A stretch of DNA of 43,588 nt from JASFRS01 sp050114795 (GCA_050114795.1 JASFRS010000001.1:1-43588), one strand, 5' to 3'; shown: positions 34,979 to 43,418, counted from the stretch's first letter. The notes: a model not told the origin generated them from the letters alone. Translations and numbers: made by a program.

Positions 34979-35911
34979 CTAGCTTGAAGAGGCCGCGCGG
35001 GCCAGTCGGTCATTAATTGCCATGCCAAGCCCGTCTTTGGGTATGGGCGCAATGGAAATGGTCTTAGGGTGTTTTGCATCCAATTCATGAAGCATCGCGA
35101 ATAGATTTGCAGCCGCTTCCCGTAAGTCACCTTCAGGGGAAAGGTTTAAATCTCCATCAATTTCGCCAAAGCCCAGCATAAGCCCGTTTTCATAAGCTGA
35201 TCGCGCATTCAGTCTAACATGGGCATTTGGGGCATAATGGGCGAGGGTTTGGCCGGGTGACTTTATAGCGCCTGTGGCAGCCAAGACCGGTTTGCCTGTG
35301 GTTTCAGCCAAGTCTTCTTTGGTTATCGAGCCTGGGCGAAGCAAATAAACTTGGTCATTTGTGACTTCGATGACGGTCGATTCAAGCCCGACTGCACAAG
35401 GTCCACCATCTAAGATCATGTCTACATCGCCATTTAGGCCTTTATAGACATGCTGTGCCGTGGTTGGACTTAACTCACCGGATGGATTGGCGGATGGTGC
35501 TGCAATGGGTTTGCCAAAAGCGACAAGCAGTTGCCTTGCAACCGCGTGACCGGGCGCGCGTAGTGCGATGGTTGGCAGCCCCGCCGTGACGAGGTCATGA
35601 ACTTTACAACGGGCAAGTTTTGGCAGAACGAAAGTTAGTGGGCCCGGCCAGAACCGTTCAGCAAGTTGAATGGCCATTTCCGGAAAAAAAGCTAATGTCT
35701 CAGCTTGTTCAATTCCTGTGACATGCGAAATCAGCGGATTGAAGGTAGGTCGTCCTTTGACCTCGAAGATTCGCGCAACAGCCTGACCGTTTGTCGCGTC
35801 CGCACCCAATCCGTAAACGGTTTCCGTGGGCAAACCAACGAGGCCACCATCTGCCAATAGCCGTGCGGCTCTAGCGATGTTTTCAGCGCTTGGTTTGACA
35901 ATTGCAGTCAT
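34979..35911 (-). CDS. tsaC: L-threonylcarbamoyladenylate synthase (Sua5 type)
   Basis: Makes threonylcarbamoyl-AMP from threonine, bicarbonate and ATP, the first step of the tRNA t6A37 modification. The 310-residue length shows the two-domain Sua5 form: the YrdC core (about 1-200) with GGLVGLPTETVYGLGADA, KGRPTFNPLISHV, APSANPSGELSPT and GLESTVIEV, then a linker and a C-terminal Sua5 domain. The ATG at 35911 (MTAIVKPSAENIARAARLL) matches the usual N-terminal length; the ATG at 35920 is an alternative. The FAD dehydrogenase gene follows after 9 bp. Confidence 0.93.
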   Translation of the reverse strand: MTAIVKPSAENIARAARLLADGGLVGLPTETVYGLGADATNGQAVARIFEVKGRPTFNPLISHVTGIEQAETLAFFPEMAIQLAERFWPGPLTFVLPKLARCKVHDLVTAGLPTIALRAPGHAVARQLLVAFGKPIAAPSANPSGELSPTTAQHVYKGLNGDVDMILDGGPCAVGLESTVIEVTNDQVYLLRPGSITKEDLAETTGKPVLAATGAIKSPGQTLAHYAPNAHVRLNARSAYENGLMLGFGEIDGDLNLSPEGDLREAAANLFAMLHELDAKHPKTISIAPIPKDGLGMAINDRLARAASSS

Positions 35912-35968
35912 TTTTCTCATTCGCAGTGCTTGCCAGCACCGTCGCCCCACCATAATTTATGTCTCAAA

Positions 35969-35996
35969 CCCTTCCCATAGTTGAATTAAGGAAGGG
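35969..35996. promoter_or_regulatory. Inverted repeat in divergent region between tsaC and acyl-CoA dehydrogenase
   Basis: CCCTTCC and GGAAGGG form 7-bp arms separated by 14 bases, within the region between the two divergent genes. It may be an operator or a leader hairpin for the plus-strand gene. Confidence 0.35.
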
Positions 35997-36049
35997 ATGC
36001 ATTAGAAATTCAAGCTCAATGAAGAGCAAATTGCAAAGAGAGATATATC

Positions 36050-37801
36050 ATGACTTATGCCGCCCCAATCAAAGACATGCGCAATGTCCTAAGCGATATC
36101 TGCGATATTGAAGGGTTGAGTGAAGCGGCATTTCCTGATCTGTCTCCTGATCTGGTTGATGCAATCCTGGAAGAAGCCAATAAATTCGCATCAGGGGTTT
36201 TTGCGCCTTTGAACCGTGTGGGCGATGAAAAGGGCGCAATTTTGGAAAATGGAGTCGTTCGCCTGCCGGAAGGATTTAAAGAGGCTTATCAGTCTTTTGT
36301 CGAAGGCGGCTGGAACTGCCTGTCCGGTACCCCTGATTATGAGGGCCAAGGTCTGCCCTTCGTTCTGCAGACTGCGGTTCAGGAAATGATTACCTCTGCC
36401 AATATGGCTTTTTCGCTTTGCCCAATGTTAAGCCAAGGCGCAATTGAAGCTTTGTCCGCACATGGCACCGATGAGCAGAAAGCAACCTATTTGCCCAAGT
36501 TGATAAGTGGTGAATGGACAGGGACTATGAACCTGACCGAACCGCAGGCAGGGTCTGATGTGGGCGCGCTGAAGTCCAAAGCTGAACCTTTGGGTGACGG
36601 ACGTTATAAGATTAAAGGCACAAAGATTTTCATCACCTGGGGTGAGCATGATTGTGCCAGTAATATTGTGCATTTGGTTTTAGCACGGTTGCCTGGCGCG
36701 CCAGAGGGCACAAAGGGTATTTCTCTGTTTCTCGTACCCAAATTTCATGTGAATGAAGATGGATCACTGGGTGATCGCAATGACCTGCGTTGCGTGAGCC
36801 TTGAGCATAAGCTTGGCATTCATGCGTCACCGACATGTGTCATGTCTTATGGGGATAATGATGAATGCATCGGCTATCTGATCGGCGAAGAAAACCGCGG
36901 CATGGCCTGCATGTTCACTATGATGAACAACGCCCGCATCGGTGTTGGTCTCCAGGGCGTGGCGATTGCAGAGCGTGCTTATCAAGCGGCTGTGCAATAT
37001 GCCAAAGACCGGGTGCAATCTGCAAAATTTGGCTCTCGTGGGGAAGGCGTTGCCATTATTCAACACGCTGATGTGCGACGGATGCTTATGTCCATGAAAG
37101 CGCAAATCGAAGCTGCACGGGCCATTGTTTATCTCACGGCGTCATCGGTTGATCGCGCGCATCATGGTGCGAGTGAAGATGAGCGCCAGCGCGCGCAGGG
37201 CTTGGCTGATTTATTGACGCCTATTGCAAAGGCCTTTGGAACGGACGTTGGGGTTGATGTGGCGTCAATCGGCGTTCAGGTGCATGGCGGCATGGGCTAT
37301 ATCGAGGAAACTGGCGCAGCCCAGCATTACCGCGATGCGCGGATCACACCCATTTATGAAGGCACCAATGGCATTCAGGCCCTTGACTTGGTCGGTCGTA
37401 AATTAGGCCTTGAGGGTGGAGCGCATTGGCAAGATCTTTTTGCGGATATGCGGGCTGATATTTCTGCCTTGTCTGGCGATGAGGATATTGTGGCGATGCA
37501 GCCTTATCTGGAAGATTCTCTAGAAGCACTTGTTGCAACAACGCGCTGGTTGGCAGGTCAGGGCTTTGAAAATGCCGACAATATCGCTGCCGGCGCAACA
37601 CCGTATCTGCGCATGTTCGCCTTGGTTTTAGGCGGGTATCTTTTGATGAAACAAGCTGTGAAAAGCCAGGATAAAGTCAAAATCAGTACCGCCCGGTTCT
37701 TCGCTGAACAGTTTTTACCGCAAGCCGTCGCATTGCAGGGTCCGGTTACACGCGGAGGCCAAATCCTCTTCGCCCTTGATGAAGATGAATTCGCAGCTTA
37801 G
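36050..37801 (+). CDS. Large acyl-CoA dehydrogenase (DmdC/FadE-like, 583 aa)
   Basis: A 583-residue FAD-dependent acyl-CoA dehydrogenase with the extended C-terminal domain typical of the ~590-residue subgroup that includes 3-methylmercaptopropionyl-CoA dehydrogenase (DmdC) and long-chain enzymes. Segments: the N-terminal region MRNVLSDICDIEGL, NLTEPQAGSDVGALKSKAEP (FAD and substrate site), KIKGTKIFITWGEHD, GVQVHGGMGYIEETGAAQHYRDARI, and IYEGTNGIQALDLVGRKL holding the catalytic glutamate of this class. A purine-rich AAAGAGAGA lies before the ATG. Specificity cannot be decided by sequence alone. The TPR/TonB-C gene follows 59 bp downstream. Confidence 0.94.
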   Translation: MTYAAPIKDMRNVLSDICDIEGLSEAAFPDLSPDLVDAILEEANKFASGVFAPLNRVGDEKGAILENGVVRLPEGFKEAYQSFVEGGWNCLSGTPDYEGQGLPFVLQTAVQEMITSANMAFSLCPMLSQGAIEALSAHGTDEQKATYLPKLISGEWTGTMNLTEPQAGSDVGALKSKAEPLGDGRYKIKGTKIFITWGEHDCASNIVHLVLARLPGAPEGTKGISLFLVPKFHVNEDGSLGDRNDLRCVSLEHKLGIHASPTCVMSYGDNDECIGYLIGEENRGMACMFTMMNNARIGVGLQGVAIAERAYQAAVQYAKDRVQSAKFGSRGEGVAIIQHADVRRMLMSMKAQIEAARAIVYLTASSVDRAHHGASEDERQRAQGLADLLTPIAKAFGTDVGVDVASIGVQVHGGMGYIEETGAAQHYRDARITPIYEGTNGIQALDLVGRKLGLEGGAHWQDLFADMRADISALSGDEDIVAMQPYLEDSLEALVATTRWLAGQGFENADNIAAGATPYLRMFALVLGGYLLMKQAVKSQDKVKISTARFFAEQFLPQAVALQGPVTRGGQILFALDEDEFAA

Positions 37802-37860
37802 GATTGCTACTTGTAGTTTCAGTTGCGTTGCGAATACCACATTCATTGAAGGGTGAAATA

Positions 37861-38934
37861 ATGAGGGCTATTCTCAGCGCAATTGCGCTTTTCACACTGT
37901 TCCTACCAGTACAGGCGCAGGAACTGAGCTGGCAAGAGGCGAATAGGCAATCTGCTACATTACTTGATGCAGGAAATGCGGAAGAGGCAGCGCCCTTGGC
38001 GAGGCAGGCTGCTGAATTATACCCGTCACAAAGTAATGCTTATAAACCGCAAAACCATGCCCAGCTTGTTCTAAATGCTGTTGAAATGACGCAAATTGCC
38101 GAGGGTCAGGAAGCAGCAGCTTTATTTCTTGAAGACGCTCTGAAGGCCATTGAGGCCAAAGCGGGTGAGAGGGAGATTCTCCTAGCTCCACTCTCAGCGA
38201 AGGCAGCCCGCATGTTTGGACTTTTGGCAGAATATGGGAAATCACAACGCTATTATCGCCGCGCTTGTTCTCTGGCTGATGATATCTGGGGAGAAACAGA
38301 CCCTCGCTCTATTCTTTATTATATGAATTGGGGGCATGATCTGCGGCAGAGATTTGGAGCATCCTGGGCCAATGGAAAACTGAAGACAGCACGCAAAAGG
38401 GCAGAAACGCACGGAGAGGATAATTTTCTGGTTCTAAGGGCAGACCTCCTCTTGGCGAAAATTCGTCTTGAAAATGGAAAGGAACATTCAGCAATTCATG
38501 CATATCAAGAGTTGGTAGACCGTTTGGAGCAACAGCCCGAAAAAGATCCATTGTTACTGCAATCAAGCTATGCCCATTTAGCCTATGCTTATAACGAGAT
38601 AGGTGATGATGAGGCGCTGGACACTATCTTGGGCAAGTTCGGTCAGACATTTTCTGGAAATAAGGATGATATACAGCCTTTGATCCGTGTGGTTCCCGTT
38701 TATCCCTCTCATGCAGCAAGAATAGGGCGTGAAGGGTATGTCGTGGTAGAATTTACTCTTGATAAGCTAGGGCGCGTGGTAGGCCCAAAAATCATTGAAA
38801 GTGAAGGAGGGCGGGAATTTGAGAGATCCGCCCTGGATGCAATTGAAAACTGGCGTTACCGACCTCAGCTAATAGATGGTGAGCCTCAGGTAATGGAAAA
38901 TGTTCAAACGCTATTAACATTTGATTTGAAATAA
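37861..38934 (+). CDS. Secreted TPR protein with TonB C-terminal domain
   Basis: The start at 37861 has GAAGGGTG five bases upstream and opens with a signal peptide (MRAILSAIALFTLFLPVQAQ), giving 357 residues. The middle (about 25-270) is helical with TPR-like repeats. The last ~90 residues (PLIRVVPVYPSHAARIGREG, VVVEFTLDKLGRVVGPKIIES, FERSALDAIENWRYRPQ) match the TonB C-terminal domain. Unlike classical TonB there is no uncleaved N-terminal membrane anchor or proline-rich linker, so the protein is probably soluble in the periplasm. It may aid receptor function or act on the cell envelope; this is inferred. Confidence 0.88.
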   Translation: MRAILSAIALFTLFLPVQAQELSWQEANRQSATLLDAGNAEEAAPLARQAAELYPSQSNAYKPQNHAQLVLNAVEMTQIAEGQEAAALFLEDALKAIEAKAGEREILLAPLSAKAARMFGLLAEYGKSQRYYRRACSLADDIWGETDPRSILYYMNWGHDLRQRFGASWANGKLKTARKRAETHGEDNFLVLRADLLLAKIRLENGKEHSAIHAYQELVDRLEQQPEKDPLLLQSSYAHLAYAYNEIGDDEALDTILGKFGQTFSGNKDDIQPLIRVVPVYPSHAARIGREGYVVVEFTLDKLGRVVGPKIIESEGGREFERSALDAIENWRYRPQLIDGEPQVMENVQTLLTFDLK

Positions 38935-38950
38935 AGCATCCTCATCCTTG

Positions 38951-38974
38951 CTTAACGTTTACGTAAACGTTAAG
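38951..38974. promoter_or_regulatory. Perfect 24-bp palindrome upstream of MBL-SDR pair
   Basis: CTTAACGTTTAC followed by its exact reverse complement, centred at 38962/38963, 26 bp upstream of the MBL gene start. Weak promoter elements TTGCTT (38948-38953) and TAAGTT (38971-38976), 17 bases apart, overlap it, so a bound regulator would block transcription. The core TTTACGTAAA resembles sites of TetR- or MerR-type regulators of acyl-CoA catabolism; the exact regulator is not known. Confidence 0.7.
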
Positions 38975-38999
38975 TTCGGTCCTCAATCTGGAGGACTAT

Positions 39000-40157
39000 A
39001 TGCGCGACCAAAGTGTAACGTCAGACGAAGATTTGTTGATTTCTGACAAGGACGCCGTAGCACAGGGGCTGAGCTACCCATTTGAGACATTACCTGAACC
39101 TGGAGAGACTTTAGAAGTTGCTCCGGGCGTGCATTGGCTGCGCATGCCTTTGCCTTTTGCTCTGGACCATATCAATCTTTGGCTGCTGGAGGATGGCGAC
39201 GGGTTCGTTATCATTGATACCGGCATTGCCATGCCAAAAGTCAAAGTAAACTGGAAGCGGATTTTGGAGACCAAGGTGGGTGATAAACCCATCAACCGCA
39301 TCTATGTGACACATTATCATCCTGACCATATCGGGCTTGCGGGCTGGCTTGCGGAAGAGACCGGTGCGCCTATGGTGACCACTCGTACGGAATATCTTTA
39401 TTCCCGCATGCTAAGCCTGGACGTACGGGACGAGCCTCCGATTCAGGTCATGCAATTTTATAAATCTGTAGGTTTCGATGATGAACAGCTGGAACTGGTA
39501 CGCGCCAGAGGCTGGGGCGGTTATGCTAAGGGCGTCCATGAAGTTCCGGTGTCTTATGAGCGTATTGAGGATGGGGATAGGCTGACCATCAATGAACGCG
39601 AATGGCGGGTGGTTGTAGGCCGCGGCCATGCCCCTGAACATGCTTGTTTTTACTGTGAAGAACTTGGCGTATTTATTTCAGGTGACCAGGTTCTCCCCCG
39701 TATTTCATCCAATGTTTCGGTTTATCCGACTGAACCGGAAAGCAACCCTTTAGGGGATTGGATGGAAAGCCTGGTGAGATTGAAACAACTGCGCGATGAT
39801 GTGCTGGTACTGCCCGCGCATAATGAACCTTTTTATGGGCTTCATGACAGGCTGGATACTTTGCTGCAGGGGCATTGTTTAAAACTGGAGCGTTTGGCGC
39901 GTAATCTAAAAGAACCCAAACCGGTTACCGGGACATTGAATACCTTGTTCGGGCGAAAATTCAATGATGCTATGTTGTTAAGCATGGCAACTGGTGAAAG
40001 TCTTGCCCATATACGGCTGCTTGAAGCCCTCGGCTATGTGGAGCGGGGGCGCCGTGATGGGGTGGATTATTATCACCTAAAGGGTGATGAAGTGCCCGCG
40101 AGGGCGGCCCTTTTAGCTTATTTTGAAAATCAAGGACAGGGGAGTGCAAATGGCTGA
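39000..40157 (+). CDS. MBL-fold metallo-hydrolase with C-terminal winged helix
   Basis: A 385-residue metallo-beta-lactamase-fold hydrolase. The di-metal motif HYHPDH gives H105, H107, D109 and H110; further ligands lie in GRGHAPEHACFY, FISGDQVLP and LPAHNEPFYG. The C-terminal ~70 residues (LARNLKEPKPVTGTLNTLFG, LLEALGYVERGRRDGVDYY) form the winged-helix tail seen in LACTB2-like hydrolases. The natural substrate is unknown; thioester or phosphodiester hydrolysis is likely. A perfect GGAGG ribosome site lies 5 bases upstream. It overlaps the SDR gene start by 8 bp, so the two are translationally coupled. Confidence 0.93.
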   Translation: MRDQSVTSDEDLLISDKDAVAQGLSYPFETLPEPGETLEVAPGVHWLRMPLPFALDHINLWLLEDGDGFVIIDTGIAMPKVKVNWKRILETKVGDKPINRIYVTHYHPDHIGLAGWLAEETGAPMVTTRTEYLYSRMLSLDVRDEPPIQVMQFYKSVGFDDEQLELVRARGWGGYAKGVHEVPVSYERIEDGDRLTINEREWRVVVGRGHAPEHACFYCEELGVFISGDQVLPRISSNVSVYPTEPESNPLGDWMESLVRLKQLRDDVLVLPAHNEPFYGLHDRLDTLLQGHCLKLERLARNLKEPKPVTGTLNTLFGRKFNDAMLLSMATGESLAHIRLLEALGYVERGRRDGVDYYHLKGDEVPARAALLAYFENQGQGSANG

Positions 40158-40971
40158 TTTAAATGGAAAAACGCTGTTTGTAACGGGTGCCAGTCGGGGT
40201 ATTGGGTTGGCTATTGCAAAGCGCGCAGCGCAAGATGGGGCTAATATCGCAATTGCTGCAAAAACAGCAGAGCCACATCCGAAATTAGAAGGCACCATTT
40301 ATACTGCGGCAAATGAAATTGAAGAAGCTGGTGGTAAGGCGCTTCCGCTGGTTGTTGATGTTCGCGATGAAGACAGTGTTAAAACTGCGGTTGAAGCGAC
40401 TGTGAAGGAATTTGGCGGCCTTGATATATTGGTTAATAACGCGTCTGCCATTAGCTTAACCCCCACGTTGCACACAGAAATGAAGCGTTATGACTTGATG
40501 CATCAGGTTAATACGCGTGGCACCTTTCTCTGCTCTAAAACCTGTGTTCCTCACCTGCTGAACGCGGAAAATCCCCATGTGCTGAATTTGTCGCCGCCAT
40601 TAAATATGGAGGAACGCTGGTTCGCGCCACATGTGGCTTATACCATGGCTAAATTCGGCATGTCGATGTGTGTTTTAGGCATGGCGGGTGAATTCCGCTC
40701 TAAAGGCATAGCTTTTAACGCATTGTGGCCGCGCACAGCGATTGCAACGGCAGCAGTTAAAAATCTTTTGGGCGGAGACGAAGGTATTCGCCGATCTCGC
40801 AAGCCTGAAATTATGGCCGATGCCGCCTATTGGGTGTTCACGCAGTCCAGCCGTGAAGTGACAGGAAATTTCTTCATTGATGATGAAGTTCTGGCCAGAG
40901 CAGGCGTGACTGATTTAAGCGGTTATGCAGTCGATCCAAATGTGGAACTCATGCCGGATTTCTTCGTCTAA
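40150..40971 (+). CDS. Short-chain dehydrogenase/reductase (HSDL2-like)
   Basis: A 273-residue SDR. The start at 40150 (MADLNGKTLFVTGASRGIG) has GGGGAG five bases upstream and overlaps the MBL stop. The Rossmann motif is TGASRGIG; the NNAS tetrad motif and catalytic YTMAKFG follow, with the preceding Ser in LNLSPPLN. The sequence resembles HSDL2-type SDRs without the SCP2 tail. It probably reduces or oxidises a hydroxyl or keto group of a lipid-like compound; the substrate is unknown. It shares a transcript with the MBL gene under the palindromic site. Confidence 0.92.
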   Translation: MADLNGKTLFVTGASRGIGLAIAKRAAQDGANIAIAAKTAEPHPKLEGTIYTAANEIEEAGGKALPLVVDVRDEDSVKTAVEATVKEFGGLDILVNNASAISLTPTLHTEMKRYDLMHQVNTRGTFLCSKTCVPHLLNAENPHVLNLSPPLNMEERWFAPHVAYTMAKFGMSMCVLGMAGEFRSKGIAFNALWPRTAIATAAVKNLLGGDEGIRRSRKPEIMADAAYWVFTQSSREVTGNFFIDDEVLARAGVTDLSGYAVDPNVELMPDFFV

Positions 40972-41017
40972 AATTTTAAACGAGATTTACGTTTCAGATT
41001 CATCAAAGATTAAGGTG

Positions 41018-41073
41018 TAAGCGCATATAAACAAGGGTGATAATACATAAAACCCTTATTTTATATGCGCTTA
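41018..41073. promoter_or_regulatory. Long inverted repeat spanning the start codon of the PAS_5 gene
   Basis: Arms TAAGCGCATATAAA (41018-41031) and TTTATATGCGCTTA (41060-41073) are perfect 14-mers; inside them lies a second 6-bp pair AAGGGT/ACCCTT (41033-41038 and 41052-41057). The start codon 41065-41067 lies in the right arm and no ribosome site is visible. A candidate -10 element GATAAT lies in the loop at 41039-41044. As DNA it may be an operator; in a read-through transcript it would form a hairpin closing the start. Confidence 0.65.
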
Positions 41074-41595
41074 GACCATAACACAGCTTTTGATGAACTT
41101 GATGCTATCCGTGCTCAAACGGATGCTCTTGCTTTGTTGGAAATGTTGGAAAGCTGGTCTCATATTGCGCTTAAATCCAGTGCTATTCCGAGAAGGGAAG
41201 ACCTATCTATTCTGGAGGATAGTACCCGGTTAAAGCATGTCGCAGTGCTTGATATTATCCGAGGTGGGGCAGACTGCCGTTTTCGTATGATGGGCCGCGC
41301 GGCTGTTGTTGCTATGGGTATGAATCCTGTCGGTCAATGTTTATCAGCACTACCTGACAGCCCTTTAAAACGCGCCTATCGCAGTGCGTTTAAGCATATA
41401 ACCCACAGAGTCTCGCCCATATATATGGGGCCGACATTATTTGAACGGCGCAATGGTAAGGGCAAGCTGGTTGAGCAACTCCACTTGCCGTTAAATGTCA
41501 TTGATAACTGCCCATTCATGATTGTGAGTGTGATCAGTGTGGTTGAGCAGGAAATCCAAGTACTGCGTAAAAGCGGTTCACCATGTGCTGCATAA
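41065..41595 (+). CDS. PAS_5-domain protein
   Basis: A 176-residue protein. After an N-terminal helical region, the PAS_5-type core (about 25-165) runs LLEMLESWSHIALKSSAIPRREDL, LKHVAVLDII, CRFRMMGRAAVVAMGMNPVGQCL and KLVEQLHLPLNVIDNCPFMIVSVI, the order seen in the alphaproteobacterial PAS_5 family (PF07310 by recall). No output domain is attached, so it probably senses or binds a ligand. The start lies in a long inverted repeat with no ribosome site, suggesting unusual control or a near-leaderless transcript. Confidence 0.8.
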   Translation: MRLDHNTAFDELDAIRAQTDALALLEMLESWSHIALKSSAIPRREDLSILEDSTRLKHVAVLDIIRGGADCRFRMMGRAAVVAMGMNPVGQCLSALPDSPLKRAYRSAFKHITHRVSPIYMGPTLFERRNGKGKLVEQLHLPLNVIDNCPFMIVSVISVVEQEIQVLRKSGSPCAA

Positions 41596-41699
41596 AACAA
41601 ATTTCGCATTTTTGAGATCACCGCCTTGACCTTGACCCTTTGTTGCGTCAATAGACTGGGGACTAAGGCTAAGACTGTTTTGAATAGGAAGTGACCGCG

Positions 41700-41978
41700 A
41701 TGTTTGCGCGTATATACCGCCCAAGTAAAACGGCTATGCAATCGGGACGCCGCAATACCAAAAAATGGGTATTGGAATTTGAGCCAAGTGCGGCGAAAAG
41801 ACCAGATCCGTTGATGGGTTGGTCGGGCTCGTCAGATACTTTGGGCCAGGTAAAGCTGAAATTCGATACCAAAGAAGCCGCAGTGGCTTATGCGGATCGC
41901 GTAGGTCTCGAATATCGCTTGGCGCCAGAACATGAACGGACAAAGAAATTTCAATCTTATGCGGATAATTTCCGCTAA
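41700..41978 (+). CDS. NADH dehydrogenase (complex I) accessory subunit, NDUFS4-like
   Basis: A 92-residue protein of the ETC complex I subunit family (NDUFS4/18-kDa type), found in mitochondria and alphaproteobacteria. The start at 41700 has AGGAAG nine bases upstream; a GTG at 41691 is an alternative. Recognised parts are ARIYRPSKTAMQSGRRNTKKWVLEF, DPLMGWSGSSDTLGQVKLKF and FDTKEAAVAYADRVGLEY. It lies in the peripheral arm of complex I, far from any nuo cluster, which is normal. tRNA-Arg follows 12 bp downstream. Confidence 0.93.
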   Translation: MFARIYRPSKTAMQSGRRNTKKWVLEFEPSAAKRPDPLMGWSGSSDTLGQVKLKFDTKEAAVAYADRVGLEYRLAPEHERTKKFQSYADNFR

Positions 41979-41990
41979 GATTTTGATTGG

Positions 41991-42067
41991 CCGCCCGTAG
42001 CTCAGCTGGATAGAGCAACAGCCTTCTAAGCTGTGGGTCGTAGGTTCGAATCCTACCGGGCGGGCCA
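41991..42067 (+). tRNA. tRNA-Arg (anticodon TCT)
   Basis: Acceptor CCGCCCG pairs with CGGGCGG; D arm GCTC/GAGC; anticodon arm ACAGC-CTTCTAA-GCTGT with anticodon TCT, reading AGA codons; T arm GTAGG-TTCGAAT-CCTAC; discriminator G and an encoded CCA at 42065-42067. All four arms fold perfectly. Confidence 0.97.
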
Positions 42068-42118
42068 TTTTTCTCAAAAGCAATTGCTGATTACTGGATC
42101 TACTGCTAACGTTAAAAC

Positions 42119-42382
42119 ATGAGCGTGGCGGTTGTATTTGGTGCATGTATAGCGGTTGTGATTGCAGGCCTTTTGATTGCTCTTATTGTGCGTCGGCGGG
42201 CAAGAAAACCAACCCGAATAAGATGGTTTAGTATTGTTGTCTTTGCCTTTATTTCAGGCTTTGTCGCAACAGTTCTCTGGAGCGTGTTTGACCAGAAAGA
42301 AATGCCTTTGTTTGAGAATTTCTCTCTGGATGAGGGGCTTAGTGCAGAGGATGGCGTGACCGAGCCACAGCCACAGCTTTAA
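42119..42382 (+). CDS. Small two-helix membrane protein, hypothetical
   Basis: An 87-residue frame with two clear hydrophobic segments (about 3-23 and 37-57), an arginine-rich loop between them (RRRARKPTRIRW) and an acidic C-terminal tail (ENFSLDEGLSAEDG). I recognise no family. The ribosome site before the ATG is poor, and its 3' end overlaps the convergent modC gene by 44 bp. Base use resembles that of neighbours and the frame is open, but the overlap makes it less sure than the others. Confidence 0.55.
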   Translation: MSVAVVFGACIAVVIAGLLIALIVRRRARKPTRIRWFSIVVFAFISGFVATVLWSVFDQKEMPLFENFSLDEGLSAEDGVTEPQPQL

Positions 42383-43418
42383 TCATCGCATAAACGATTT
42401 GGCCCTGACTTAGCCCCAGTTTCTTAGCGGATTGAGGGGTAATCATAGATGTTAATGTAAGGGTCGGCGCGTCTTGTGGGGTGAGCCTTACTAAAACCTG
42501 CCCGCGAAAATCTTCGATTTCAGCGATCGTGCAAGGAAAAGAATTTTGAACGCTAGTCGCGCCTGGCTTGTCCAAAGAAATTGCAATATCTCGGGCGAGC
42601 ACCCTCAGGCGAAGCGATGCTTCAGGCTTATAATGATCTCCCGTCACGCGCAATTTTAGCCCGCCACAATTGATTCTCGCCAAACCGTCTTCAAAGGCTT
42701 CGACCTGACCTTCAAGCATTGTTCCGAGGTCAAAGGGACCGAAATGCGCTTCTGCCGCGGGATGGGAAAAGATATCTTCAGCGGCGGCACAGGCGATAAT
42801 TTTTCCATCGATAATCATGACGGCATCATCGGCTAATCGCGCGGCCTCTTCTGCATAATGACTGACATAGAGGATTGGAATATTCACCTCAGCGCGAATG
42901 CGTTCAATGAAGGGAAGAAGCCTTTGTCGTCTCGCCGGGTCAAGCCCGGCCATTGGTTCGTCCAATAATAGCGCTTTGGGCTTTGAGATTAGCGCCCTTC
43001 CTAAAGCCAGTCTCCGCCCTTCACCACCTGAAAGTTGTCTCGGGTAACGGTCAAGCAGAGCTCTGAGTTCCAGCATGTTTAGACAGTGATTAAAAAACTC
43101 AATATCTTCTGATTTTTGCCCATATAGAAGGTTTGAGCGGACGTCCATATGGGGAAACAGCAACAAATCCTGCGGGACATAGCCGATGGCGCGCTTTTGC
43201 GGGGGTAAGCAAATATGGTTTTCACTGTCAAACAAGACCGTATCATTGATTTTTATGGTCCCAGATTCAGGGATCGACATGCCTGCAAACATGTTCAAAA
43301 TTGTTGTTTTGCCTGCTCCAGAGGGGCCAAAGATGACGCTTAGTCCCGGACCAACTTCGAATGAAATGTCCATTTCTGGCTCTGTAGATTTGGCCTTTAT
43401 AGAAAAACCGATATTCAT
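42339..43418 (-). CDS. modC: Molybdate ABC transporter ATP-binding protein ModC
   Basis: A 359-residue ATPase subunit driving molybdate import. The start at 43418 (MNIGFSIKAKST) has a G-run upstream and forms the usual ATGA overlap with the modB stop. ABC domain: Walker A FGPSGAGKTT, Q-loop YVPQDLLLFPHM, signature LSGGEGRRLALGRAL, Walker B ALLLDEPMAGLDP and switch VSHYAEEAARL. The C-terminal region (about 225-359) with LRLRVLARDIAIS and TIAEIEDFRGQVLVRLTP is a TOBE/MOP molybdate-binding domain, typical of ModC. It overlaps the small membrane gene by 44 bp. Confidence 0.94.
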   Translation of the reverse strand: MNIGFSIKAKSTEPEMDISFEVGPGLSVIFGPSGAGKTTILNMFAGMSIPESGTIKINDTVLFDSENHICLPPQKRAIGYVPQDLLLFPHMDVRSNLLYGQKSEDIEFFNHCLNMLELRALLDRYPRQLSGGEGRRLALGRALISKPKALLLDEPMAGLDPARRQRLLPFIERIRAEVNIPILYVSHYAEEAARLADDAVMIIDGKIIACAAAEDIFSHPAAEAHFGPFDLGTMLEGQVEAFEDGLARINCGGLKLRVTGDHYKPEASLRLRVLARDIAISLDKPGATSVQNSFPCTIAEIEDFRGQVLVRLTPQDAPTLTLTSMITPQSAKKLGLSQGQIVYAMIKAVAVARSRHPLH

